Shown here piece after piece: positions 8,519 through 16,277 of a DNA stretch of 48,170 nucleotides. Made by a program: the position numbers and the translations under genes. Positions within the stretch are counted from its first letter, which is position 1, and each line of letters starts with the position of its first letter. The DNA comes from Acidobacteriota bacterium (GTDB lineage Bacteria > Acidobacteriota > Terriglobia > Terriglobales > Acidobacteriaceae): assembly GCA_018268775.1 (NCBI GenBank), contig JAFDVV010000019.1:220483-268652 (forward strand), given 5' to 3'. The notes beneath the pieces were generated by a model. The model was given only the letters and a program-made list of their open reading frames with translations, was not told where the DNA came from and made no database searches.

Positions 8519-8926
8519 ATGGCAACGAAATCGAAACCTTTTAACGTGGAGCGTTTCTTTCAGGCGCTAGGCGACAATACCCGCCTCCGGCTCTTGAATC
8601 TCATGGGAGAGCAGGAAATCTGTGTCTGTTACTTCGTCGAGATTCTGGACCAGGCGCAGCCGAAGATTTCCCGCCATCTAGCTTACCTTCGTCGCGCCGG
8701 AATCGTCGCGGCGCGACGCGAAGGCAAATGGATGTATTATCGGATCGTTATGCCTCCGAACCTTGGGGCATCTCAGGTCTTGCAACAGACGCTTGCATGG
8801 CTGAAAGAGGAGCGCACTATGCAAGCCGACCGGTCGCGGCTGACAAAGGCATGTTGCACTCCGGCCAAATTCACTGCTTTACAAGGCGCACCTCTCCCCG
8901 TCTCTTTACCAAACGAGGCCAGATAG
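8519..8926 (+). CDS. arsR: ArsR-family arsenic-responsive repressor
   Basis: A 135-residue winged-helix repressor ([17 protein letters not shown], then the recognition helix region [19 protein letters not shown]). The metalloid site is EICVCYF with cysteines at 35 and 37 at the start of the DNA-binding helix region, a variant of the ELCVCDL box in which the third thiol is missing locally. A Cys pair at 111-112 near the C-terminus could supply it. It is divergent from arsM and directly upstream of acr3 (start 3 bp after the arsR stop), so it probably controls both transcripts. The ATG follows a -10 box by six bases, suggesting leaderless translation. Confidence 0.93.
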   Translation: MATKSKPFNVERFFQALGDNTRLRLLNLMGEQEICVCYFVEILDQAQPKISRHLAYLRRAGIVAARREGKWMYYRIVMPPNLGASQVLQQTLAWLKEERTMQADRSRLTKACCTPAKFTALQGAPLPVSLPNEAR

Positions 8927-8928
8927 CT

Positions 8929-10050
8929 ATGTCCAGCGGGTCCTATACCCAGGGTCAGATTTGCGCTCCGCTCCAACGCAAGAAGCTCTCTTTCCTGGAT
9001 CGCTTCCTGACGCTCTGGATTTTTCTCGCGATGGCCATTGGAGTCGCAATCGGTCACGTCATTCCAGGCTCGGCAGCCTTCGTCAACCGCTTTCAATCCG
9101 GGACAACGAATATCCCGATTGCCATTGGCCTCATCCTCATGATGTACCCTCCTTTGGCGAAGGTTCGATACGAGAAGCTGGGCGAAGTGTTCCGCAATCG
9201 GCGCATACTCGGGCTTTCGCTTGTACAGAACTGGCTGATTGGCCCAGTATTGATGTTTTTGCTGGCCATCGTGTTCCTTCGTGGCGAACCGGCTTATATG
9301 CGCGGTCTGATTCTGATCGGCATCGCACGGTGCATCGCCATGGTGTTGGTCTGGAACGAACTGGCCGAAGGAGATACCGACTACGTTGCTGGGCTTGTCG
9401 CCCTCAACAGTGTCTTTCAGGTGCTCTTCTATAGCCTCTACGCCTGGGCATTCCTGACCGTGCTGCCACGGTGGTTCGGCTTGGAGGGAAATGTAGTGCA
9501 AATCGGTATCGGACAGATCGCCAAAAGCGTTGGCCTGTACCTCGGCGTTCCCTTCATGGCCGGCCTGCTGACACGCTTCGCTCTGCTTCGGCTTAAGGAA
9601 GAATCGTGGTATCGGACCCACTTTATCCCACGCATCAGTCCCTTGACGCTGATTGCATTGCTGTTCACGATCGTGGTCATGTTTTCGTTGAAGGGGGATC
9701 TCATCGTCCGGCTGCCGCTTGATGTGGTTCGGATCGCAATCCCCCTGGTCATCTACTTTGCGATCATGTTTCTGGCGAGCTTCTGGATGGGCAAGCGGCT
9801 GGGTGCGGACTATGCTCAGTCCGCAACGCTTTCCTTCACAGCCGCTGGCAACAATTTTGAACTGGCGATTGCAGTCGCGGTTGCCGTTTTTGGCCTAAAC
9901 TCCGGCGAGGCTTTCGTCGGCGTTGTGGGGCCGCTGATTGAGGTTCCGGCGCTCATTGGCCTCGTCAACGTGGCGTTTTGGATGCGCAAACGATACTTTG
10001 GCACTGCAAGCCGTGGTTTTCAGGTGCATCCAGTTCAGGATGCGCCGTAA
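8929..10050 (+). CDS. acr3: Acr3-family arsenite efflux permease
   Basis: A 373-residue inner-membrane protein with about ten hydrophobic helices that exports arsenite. The conserved membrane cysteine is C135 in [22 protein letters not shown], a hallmark of Acr3. A later helix holds [25 protein letters not shown] and [13 protein letters not shown], both typical of the family. The start at 8929 is chosen because it directly follows the arsR stop and gives the usual N-terminus ([18 protein letters not shown]); an upstream in-frame ATG would lie inside arsR. Together with ArsM and ArsC it gives export and methylation routes. Confidence 0.96.
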   Translation: MSSGSYTQGQICAPLQRKKLSFLDRFLTLWIFLAMAIGVAIGHVIPGSAAFVNRFQSGTTNIPIAIGLILMMYPPLAKVRYEKLGEVFRNRRILGLSLVQNWLIGPVLMFLLAIVFLRGEPAYMRGLILIGIARCIAMVLVWNELAEGDTDYVAGLVALNSVFQVLFYSLYAWAFLTVLPRWFGLEGNVVQIGIGQIAKSVGLYLGVPFMAGLLTRFALLRLKEESWYRTHFIPRISPLTLIALLFTIVVMFSLKGDLIVRLPLDVVRIAIPLVIYFAIMFLASFWMGKRLGADYAQSATLSFTAAGNNFELAIAVAVAVFGLNSGEAFVGVVGPLIEVPALIGLVNVAFWMRKRYFGTASRGFQVHPVQDAP

Positions 10051-10139
10051 GCGAAATAGAGATTTAATATCCCAAGGAGTTTGCAGGCTTTCGGAGAACA
10101 CAGTCCGTAAAGCACGAGCGTTTATTATCACTTTGCAAA

Positions 10140-11492
10140 CTACAGCATGTAAGGCACATCGGACGCGTGCGTCGGGTAGGCGAATAATTGGTGCTTCAGA
10201 TCGGAGGCCCGCATCCCGGACCGCATTGCCACGGCAAAAAGGTTGATGATTTCTTCCGCTCCGTCGCCAAGCAGATGTGCTCCGAGGATGTGATCGGTCT
10301 CTTCTTCCACAAGAACCTTGTAACCGGAATACGCCTCCGCGACTCTGCGCGATTGATACCAATCGGCGGTCATCTGCTTCTTCACATGAAACTTGAGCCC
10401 CTGTTCACTTGCGTCGCTTTCGCTGAGTCCGACGGAGGCAAGTGAAGGAACTGTAAAGACGACAGTGGGTATGCCAACATAGTTGGTCTTTTTATGATTT
10501 CCTTTGAGCAAGTTGGCGGCGACCATCATGCCATCGTAGGCCGCGACGGGTGTGAGAGGAGGACCTCCATTTGCTACGGCGTCGCCGGCAGCATAAACGG
10601 TGCAGTTCGACACGCTCTGTAAAAAGTCGTTGACCTTTACGCCATGTTTGTCCCACTCGACTCCGGCGTTATCGAGGTTCAAATCACCAATCTCAGGTTC
10701 GCGTCCCGCTGCATGGACGACCAGGTCGGCTTCAAATCTGCGTTGCTCACCAGAAGTCGAAGTTAGGACGCTCAAAGCGTCAGCGGATTTTTGGATCCCG
10801 ATGGCCTCGCTATCCAATTGAAGCTCCGCTCCCAGTTCGCGAGTGTGCTTCACAAGCTGATCGACCAATTCAGGATCGAAGCGTGGGAGAGGACGAGCGC
10901 CTCGGTGCACGATGGTGACGTGCGATCCTGCCCGCAAGGCGATGTGGGCAAATTCGAAGGCGATGTACCCGCCTCCGACGAACAATATGCGTGGCGGAAG
11001 CTGGTCGAGTTCAAGGAATTGTTCGCTGTTCGTCAGGTGCTCGGTGCCGGGAATTTTCAAGTCTGCTGGTTTTTGTCCTGTAGCGATCAGTACAAAGCAC
11101 CCCTCCAGCACATCCCCACCCACCTGAATTGTCGATGGCCCAACGAAGCGAGCGCGCCCATGGAAAGCCGCAATACCCGCTTTGGCGAAACCCGCTTCAC
11201 GCTTCGTCGGAACCGGGTCGGTGAAGGACCGCTTGAAATGCATCAACTCCTGCCAGTCGATCTTGAGCTGCTCAGCCCGAATCCCTTTGCCGTGCATGCG
11301 GCGTGCCCAGTCGGTCACTTCCGCAGCGCCAACAAGGACCTTCTTGGGATCGCATCCTCGCAACGCGCAGGTGCCACCAAACGGTCGCGAGTCAACAATC
11401 GCCACTTGCCAACCTGCCACACGGCACCGAGACGCCGCTGCGGATGCGGCCGAGCCAGTTCCAATCGCAATCAGATCAAATTTCTGGTTCAT
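10140..11492 (-). CDS. Flavoprotein disulfide reductase of the mer operon (glutathione reductase-like, MerA-like position)
   Basis: A 450-residue FAD/NAD(P)H oxidoreductase. It has the N-terminal FAD motif [13 protein letters not shown], the redox pair GGTCALRGC (C42/C47), and an NAD(P) motif ([12 protein letters not shown]). The end is [12 protein letters not shown], with a histidine where glutathione reductases have HPT. True MerA enzymes carry a C-terminal vicinal Cys pair and often an N-terminal metal-binding domain; both are missing. Its place at the end of a mer operon, overlapping merC by four bases (ATGA), suggests a role in Hg(II) handling, perhaps as a thiol or disulfide reductase. 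Mercuric reductase activity is unproven. Confidence 0.82.
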   Translation of the reverse strand: MNQKFDLIAIGTGSAASAAASRCRVAGWQVAIVDSRPFGGTCALRGCDPKKVLVGAAEVTDWARRMHGKGIRAEQLKIDWQELMHFKRSFTDPVPTKREAGFAKAGIAAFHGRARFVGPSTIQVGGDVLEGCFVLIATGQKPADLKIPGTEHLTNSEQFLELDQLPPRILFVGGGYIAFEFAHIALRAGSHVTIVHRGARPLPRFDPELVDQLVKHTRELGAELQLDSEAIGIQKSADALSVLTSTSGEQRRFEADLVVHAAGREPEIGDLNLDNAGVEWDKHGVKVNDFLQSVSNCTVYAAGDAVANGGPPLTPVAAYDGMMVAANLLKGNHKKTNYVGIPTVVFTVPSLASVGLSESDASEQGLKFHVKKQMTADWYQSRRVAEAYSGYKVLVEEETDHILGAHLLGDGAEEIINLFAVAMRSGMRASDLKHQLFAYPTHASDVPYML

Positions 11493-11875
11493 CTGCAGCT
11501 CCATTTAATGACTGGAACATTTTTATGTCTTCTAAGGATGACGTTAAAAATACTGGCAATCACTAAACCTATAATTGACGCGTAAGCTGCTGGCCGGATT
11601 GCGTGAACATAAACGAACGTGTACGCGCCAATCGCACTGAGGATGCCGAGGACCAACGCTCCCGCTCGGTGATGAACTCGGTAACCGAGCACAAGACCCC
11701 CCACTGTGATCAGCAGGAACACAACCAAAATGGGACGCAAGTACGTGTCGTTCACGAGGAAGCCCAATCCGGCTGCCGCCACAATGGCGAGAATTGCCGG
11801 TAATCCCAAACAGCACGCTGCGGCAATGAAGGAGCCGATAATGCCGATCTTATCGATGTGATCTTTCCACGCCAC
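11489..11875 (-). CDS. merC: MerC-like mercury transport membrane protein
   Basis: A 128-residue protein with four hydrophobic segments. The first carries the vicinal cysteine pair C21-C22 ([15 protein letters not shown]), the Hg(II) entry site of MerC-type proteins. The pattern [15 protein letters not shown] resembles MerC more than MerT, which has an extra cytoplasmic Cys pair. It starts with GTG, with GGAGG seven bases upstream, and overlaps the reductase start by four bases. The assignment to MerC rather than a MerF/MerH relative is moderate. Confidence 0.75.
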   Translation of the reverse strand: MAWKDHIDKIGIIGSFIAAACCLGLPAILAIVAAAGLGFLVNDTYLRPILVVFLLITVGGLVLGYRVHHRAGALVLGILSAIGAYTFVYVHAIRPAAYASIIGLVIASIFNVILRRHKNVPVIKWSCR

Positions 11876-11932
11876 GACCTGGCCTCCTTTCGCTGACCGG
11901 TGTACTTCTTGCGCGCTATCAAGGAGGCAGCC

Positions 11933-12220
11933 CTACTTCGCGCCTTTAACAGGATGCGAGGGGTAGCCGGCGTCCGTTGTGGCTTTCACCAGTGTCTTTT
12001 CGTTCGTCTTCGCATCGTCAAAGGTAACCACGACTTCTTTCTTGGGGTAGTTCACGATAATCCTTGATACGCCTGGGACTTTTTGCAGAGCCTTTTTAAC
12101 AGTGATAGGGCAGACGGGGCAGGTCATGCCGGACACTTTCAATGTGGTGGTTTCTGTAGCAGCCCAGAGAGGCGTAGCGCAAAGAGCAGCGGCTATAGCA
12201 GCGATGACGATTCGTTTCAT
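11933..12220 (-). CDS. merP: Periplasmic mercury-binding protein
   Basis: A 95-residue protein with a signal peptide (about 1-21, ending PLWAA) and a heavy-metal-associated domain carrying GMTCPVCPITV, cysteines at 34 and 37. MerP binds Hg(II) in the periplasm and passes it to MerT. It lies between the MerT fusion gene and the merC-like gene on the same strand. An AAGGAG-like site (GGAGCTTTCCCT) precedes the ATG. Confidence 0.95.
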   Translation of the reverse strand: MKRIVIAAIAAALCATPLWAATETTTLKVSGMTCPVCPITVKKALQKVPGVSRIIVNYPKKEVVVTFDDAKTNEKTLVKATTDAGYPSHPVKGAK

Positions 12221-12246
12221 AGGGAAAGCTCCTTATCGGTTGAGTA

Positions 12247-12957
12247 TCAGTAAAAGAATCGAACGATGTAGGGGAACGCGAGCGACACTATCACCAAGCC
12301 GACGACGACCCCAAAGAGGACTTTGTAAGCGTGGCGCGTGATTGGCAGCGAGCAGACTTCTCCCGGCTTGCACACATCTGCGCGACGAAAGATACGCCGA
12401 CCCGCAAAGAACAACGCGATCAGAGCAGCGGCAATAAACCAGGGACGATACGGTTCCAAGACCGTAAGATTGCCGATCCATGCGCCGCTGAAGCCGAGGG
12501 CGACAAGAACCAAGGGACCGAGACAGCATGTCGACGCCAGAACCGCCGCTATCCCACCGGCAACTAATACTCCGGATTCCGCTCTCTTTTGCGGATCTGC
12601 GGCCTGCTCTCTGCGCGTGAGCGCCAAATCGGGCGCCCGCGAAATTGCCCAGTTTTCCCGAATGGCCCGCCGGATAAGGTCAATTGACGGCATGCCCGAG
12701 CGGCGGCCATTCTCCGCATAGGAGCGACACCCCAAACCGAAGAGTCGAACGGCGCGCGCTCCCGGCTCCACGTCCAGGCCATCGACCTGGACCGTTGGCG
12801 AGCCGAGGAATCGCTTCGCCTCAGCATCCGCCTGAGTCCGGATTTCCACTTCCTGAACCATCTCGGGCATACCCACACTGCGGAGCACCTCGCGCACGCG
12901 CTTGACGGCCGGCTTGTGGTTCGGACAATTCGCGATATACAGCACTTCAACTTTCAC
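12247..12957 (-). CDS. merT: Thioredoxin-fold domain fused to MerT mercury transporter
   Basis: A 236-residue fusion. Residues 1 to about 100 form a small thioredoxin/glutaredoxin-like domain (MKVEVLYIANCPNH, later GSPTVQVDG), with a lone cysteine at 11 and another at 77. Residues about 127-236 are a complete MerT: the membrane pair C144-C145 (ASTCCLGPLVLV) and the cytoplasmic pair C196/C202 (DVCKPGEVCS). These fall exactly 120 positions after the C24, C25, C76 and C82 of classical MerT, so spacing is fully kept. The start overlaps the merR stop by four bases (ATGA). The extra domain could accept Hg(II) from the transporter; that is inference. Confidence 0.9.
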   Translation of the reverse strand: MKVEVLYIANCPNHKPAVKRVREVLRSVGMPEMVQEVEIRTQADAEAKRFLGSPTVQVDGLDVEPGARAVRLFGLGCRSYAENGRRSGMPSIDLIRRAIRENWAISRAPDLALTRREQAADPQKRAESGVLVAGGIAAVLASTCCLGPLVLVALGFSGAWIGNLTVLEPYRPWFIAAALIALFFAGRRIFRRADVCKPGEVCSLPITRHAYKVLFGVVVGLVIVSLAFPYIVRFFY

Positions 12958-13394
12958 TGAACCTCCTTACGGCTGCGGGCTATTTCATCGATTACCGGAC
13001 AGCTCCCGGCGCACTCCTTCGCTAACGCCTGATCGCACCGCTTCTTGGCATCCTTAAGCTGATTTTCCAGTTTCCGCAGGTCGGCGATCTTCTGCTGAAC
13101 AGCAGTGAGCTTTTGATTGAGCAGATCGTGTACGTGCGAGCAAGTCTCCGATCCGGTATCACGGAGCAGGAGCAGTTCGCGGATCTCCACGAGTGAAAAA
13201 CCCAACGCTTGCGCCCGACTCACGAAACTCAGCCTGTCAAGATCGTCTTTGCTGTACAGGCGAAAGCCGCCGGAACTGCGATGCGGCTTGGCTACAAGCC
13301 CCTGTTTTTCATAGAAGCGGATCGTATCGACCGTAAGGCCGCTGCGAACGGCTACAGTTCCGATCTGGAGAGCGGTGCCGGGTTTTGTGTTCAC
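12954..13394 (-). CDS. merR: MerR-family metal-responsive activator, first gene of the mer operon
   Basis: A 146-residue regulator with an N-terminal MerR helix-turn-helix (IGTVAVRSGLTVDTIRFYEKQGLV) and a long dimerisation helix. Metal-site cysteines are C85 (SETCSH), C120 (KKRCDQ), C128 and C132 (KECAGSCP). C85 and C120 match MerR C82 and C117 with an offset of three, but the third thiol is shifted (128 or 132 instead of 129). The family can also sense Pb, Cd or Zn; the mer genes downstream favour Hg. It is co-directional with merT and overlaps it, unlike the divergent merR of Tn501. It starts at GTG only six bases after the -10 box. Confidence 0.92.
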   Translation of the reverse strand: MNTKPGTALQIGTVAVRSGLTVDTIRFYEKQGLVAKPHRSSGGFRLYSKDDLDRLSFVSRAQALGFSLVEIRELLLLRDTGSETCSHVHDLLNQKLTAVQQKIADLRKLENQLKDAKKRCDQALAKECAGSCPVIDEIARSRKEVQ

Positions 13395-13400
13395 AGATCA

Positions 13401-13432
13401 AGGATACAATCTGGAGTTGACTCCAGAGTCAA
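13401..13432 (-). promoter_or_regulatory. mer operon promoter with MerR operator
   Basis: On the minus strand TTGACT (13427-13432) and TATCCT (13401-13406) are separated by 20 bp, the over-long spacer of MerR-activated promoters. The spacer contains a perfect dyad (13411-13426, ctggagt-tg-actccag), where MerR would bind and untwist DNA. The expected transcript start falls on or next to the merR GTG. Confidence 0.85.
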
Positions 13433-13508
13433 GCCTTTTTCAAATACGCCAAAACAAACGCGAGAAATGCATGCTTTGGAAGAAGTTCGGCGCGGACTTC
13501 CTCTTCTT

Positions 13509-16274
13509 TCAGAGTGCCAAGCCTGTATTTACGTCGGGAGTCTTCCCTAAATGCGACCTGTGCTCAAATCCATGTTGCGCGGGCATCTTGTGGGTATTGC
13601 CCAGGCCGAGAGCCGAGGTTTTGCTAACTTCTTGGCTGAGGCTCCTGATAAGGTCTGCGGTGTTGTTCGTATAAAGCCGCGCGTCGTACGAGGCTCGCGA
13701 GACTGACACATAACCAAAGCGAGTATTAAGCAAGTCTGGATGGACGCCCGTATCCGCATGAATGAGTACGCGCTCGGCGGTCAAACTCTGGGAACTGTGG
13801 CTGGTGACGGCATAGCCATGATCGAAGTGGCGATGCTCGGTGGCGTTGAATTCGATCTGGCGGGTACTATCGAGCCGTGCAGTCAGACGGCCATCGGGAT
13901 GGATTGCTTCGATCACAGCAAGGTCACGGTTTGCGACGCCAAGTGACTTGTCCGGCGCGGTGAACTGAATGCGGTCGCCAACGGAAAATTCATGTGCAAC
14001 TTCGCGATAGACGTTGACTCCGGTCAGTCGGCGCGGATCGTAGGTGGCGAGTTCGCCGGAGGATTTTTCAACAGTGAGCAGATTCGCCGGTGAATTGATT
14101 GCTATTACCGCGCCGTAGGAGCCAGCCTCGATACCAGCACCTTTGCTCCCGCGTGCATACCGAAGAATATCGTTGATTTCGTAGTGGGTAGCCCAGGCGC
14201 GTTCCGCGCCAGTCATGTCCTGACGCTGGATGAGAACACGAACGGAATGGTCTTCAGAAGCCAGCTTGCCATTGGCTTTCAACTCGTAACGGACGGCGAC
14301 ATTCAACTCGCGGCGGGATGCATTGTCCGGCGATACAATCAGCGTCTTCTCTGGCGATTCAACGTAACTCTTCGCAATCGCACGGATACGCTCCTCAGTG
14401 TTCGGAATTTCCCTGACACGACCTTGCTGTTGAAGCACGTCGAGCGCAGCAGAGACTTGGCCCGTCGCCAGCAGCTCAACAGCAGATTTCAATGTTGGGT
14501 CTTTCTGGCGCACAATCTCGTCGAGCTTGGCAGTTCGCATTCCGGCTTCTTGCAATTGCTCGAAGGGGCGGCCAGCTTCGACACCCTGATGCTGGCGGAT
14601 ATCGCCAATCAGGAGCACACGGTCGTTCGGTCCAAGTCGCGCAAGGAACTCGCGCATTTGGTTCGTACTGGCAAGGCTCGATTCATCGACGAAATAGAGA
14701 TGTTTCTGGTCCAGGATCTCCGGTTTTGTGGACCGCGCAAGAAAACCCTGTAGCGTTCCCCCCTCCATGCCCGCTTCGTTCAATTGCCGCGCCGCGCGAG
14801 AGGTCGGCGCAAAACCCGCGACCTCGTAACCTTGGGCCTCGGCTGCATTGCGAAGCACAGCAAGGGTAGTTGTCTTACCTGCTCCGGCGACTCCCTGGAT
14901 TCCATGAACGCGGTCGGGAGAACTCAAAACATCTTCGACTACGCTTTTCTGGGCACGGTTCAAGTGCGGATGCTGGTCGGCCACATGGATAGCCTCAGAG
15001 CGGGCCATCACTGGCGGAAGCTGCTTCTGCCCCTCGCGCATTCGCCGGACAATCTCATGCTCTGCCTCGATAGTTTTGGCGGTGGTAAACTGACGGCCCG
15101 GTATGCTCTGAGGTCTCTCGACAACCTGAAATTCTCCGGACGCAAGGCGGCTATCCACATGAGCACAAATCTGCGGATAGGTCACGTCGCCCATGCCGCG
15201 ACGAAGTGCATCGCGCACCAGCGCCCGTTCGTCGATCACGGCCTCACGCTCGAAGTTCTTATCACGGGAGAAGGTTACGGATTCACGCACCCGTTGCTCT
15301 GGACGGGCGGATTGCGTCCGGTGTTGCGACAGCTCTCTGGCAGCGCGGACGACAGCATCCGCCTGATGGCCGAAGTCGGCGGCTAACTTACGGTGGGCCG
15401 TCATGACTTCGCGCGGCGAGTGAATATCTTTCTTATCGCGTGTGGAGTGGGCGGCGATTTCGGCCGCTTCTTTACCAGTGCGGCCCGTGCGTTCGAGATA
15501 CTCACGAATCTGCTGGCTGCGGGGACTGGATGCGTCGAGGTATTCCTGCGTATAGCCTTTAATCTCCGGCGCGCCGCTTCTTCCTGTCGTGATTTCATAT
15601 CCAAACTCTCGAAGCCGATACATCAGCTCCGACTGGTAGACGGCAGTCGCAAACTGCTGCGAGGCAAAGAGGCTTTGCGGTTGGATGGCGCGGGCCTGGC
15701 CGCCCTCACGTTCGGTCATATTGAAAATGACGGCATGGGTATGGAGCTGCGGAGCCACATAGCCATCGACCGGGCGCGCCGTATCATGCTCGAACTTTGC
15801 CGCGATAAATTTACTGGTGGTCTCTGGCGGATGGTTGCTGCCAATGCGGGCCTGCGCATAGTGCTCAAGCTGTTCGAGGGCCGCGTGGACAGCCTGACGA
15901 TGGGCTTCACGCACGCGGTCATCGCCGCCTACAAGCGCAGTGAGCGAGACCGACTTGGGCGCGGAAAATGTCGCGTCCCATCCGGCACGGTGTTCCATCG
16001 TTTTGATGGTCTTGCCATCGGCATCTTTGTATTCGTAGGAAGCACGCTGGCGAACGAGTTGCTCACCAGTTGCGGGATGCTGACCTTGGCTAAGGCGGGC
16101 AAAATCTTCGGCGGAGACCGCCCCTGAAAGGCCGAATTGCGAAGCAAGACGGCCCTGCCACTCCCCGGCAATCACGCCGCGCTGCGACCAATAATTCTGC
16201 TCCTTGGCAGTGAATTCCTTTTGGTGATAGGTCTGTGCCTGCCCAGCGGAAAGAGGTTTGGAAATTGTCAGCAT
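13509..16274 (-). CDS. MobF-family conjugative relaxase-helicase (TrwC/TraI type)
   Basis: A 921-residue protein that nicks oriT and unwinds the transferred strand. The relaxase domain (about 1-300) has tyrosines at 16 and 28 and the three-histidine metal site: H163 (KFEHDTAR), H178 and H180 (PQLHTHAVIFN). The helicase half (about 430-900) has Walker A GVAGAGKTT (461-469), then LYFVDESSLAS (motif II) and GYAVTSHSSQSLTAERVLI near the end, typical of TrwC/TraI. The length is close to TrwC of R388 and well short of F TraI. It starts three bases after the coupling-protein stop, in the same operon. It marks the start of the transfer module next to the mer promoter. Confidence 0.95.
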   Translation of the reverse strand: MLTISKPLSAGQAQTYHQKEFTAKEQNYWSQRGVIAGEWQGRLASQFGLSGAVSAEDFARLSQGQHPATGEQLVRQRASYEYKDADGKTIKTMEHRAGWDATFSAPKSVSLTALVGGDDRVREAHRQAVHAALEQLEHYAQARIGSNHPPETTSKFIAAKFEHDTARPVDGYVAPQLHTHAVIFNMTEREGGQARAIQPQSLFASQQFATAVYQSELMYRLREFGYEITTGRSGAPEIKGYTQEYLDASSPRSQQIREYLERTGRTGKEAAEIAAHSTRDKKDIHSPREVMTAHRKLAADFGHQADAVVRAARELSQHRTQSARPEQRVRESVTFSRDKNFEREAVIDERALVRDALRRGMGDVTYPQICAHVDSRLASGEFQVVERPQSIPGRQFTTAKTIEAEHEIVRRMREGQKQLPPVMARSEAIHVADQHPHLNRAQKSVVEDVLSSPDRVHGIQGVAGAGKTTTLAVLRNAAEAQGYEVAGFAPTSRAARQLNEAGMEGGTLQGFLARSTKPEILDQKHLYFVDESSLASTNQMREFLARLGPNDRVLLIGDIRQHQGVEAGRPFEQLQEAGMRTAKLDEIVRQKDPTLKSAVELLATGQVSAALDVLQQQGRVREIPNTEERIRAIAKSYVESPEKTLIVSPDNASRRELNVAVRYELKANGKLASEDHSVRVLIQRQDMTGAERAWATHYEINDILRYARGSKGAGIEAGSYGAVIAINSPANLLTVEKSSGELATYDPRRLTGVNVYREVAHEFSVGDRIQFTAPDKSLGVANRDLAVIEAIHPDGRLTARLDSTRQIEFNATEHRHFDHGYAVTSHSSQSLTAERVLIHADTGVHPDLLNTRFGYVSVSRASYDARLYTNNTADLIRSLSQEVSKTSALGLGNTHKMPAQHGFEHRSHLGKTPDVNTGLAL

Positions 16275-16277
16275 GGC

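Noticed and set aside
8728..8928. Longer N-terminus for Acr3 starting inside arsR
   Set aside because: The added residues are arsR read in another frame; the ATG at 8929 right after the arsR stop gives the normal Acr3 N-terminus.
10078..10141. agtttgca / tgcaaact inverted repeat between acr3 and the reductase gene
   Set aside because: Eight-bp arms 48 bases apart without a T-run are too weak to call a terminator between the convergent genes.
10140..11492. Naming the gene merA
   Set aside because: The C-terminal vicinal cysteines and N-terminal metal-binding domain are missing, so a mercuric reductase name would overstate the evidence.
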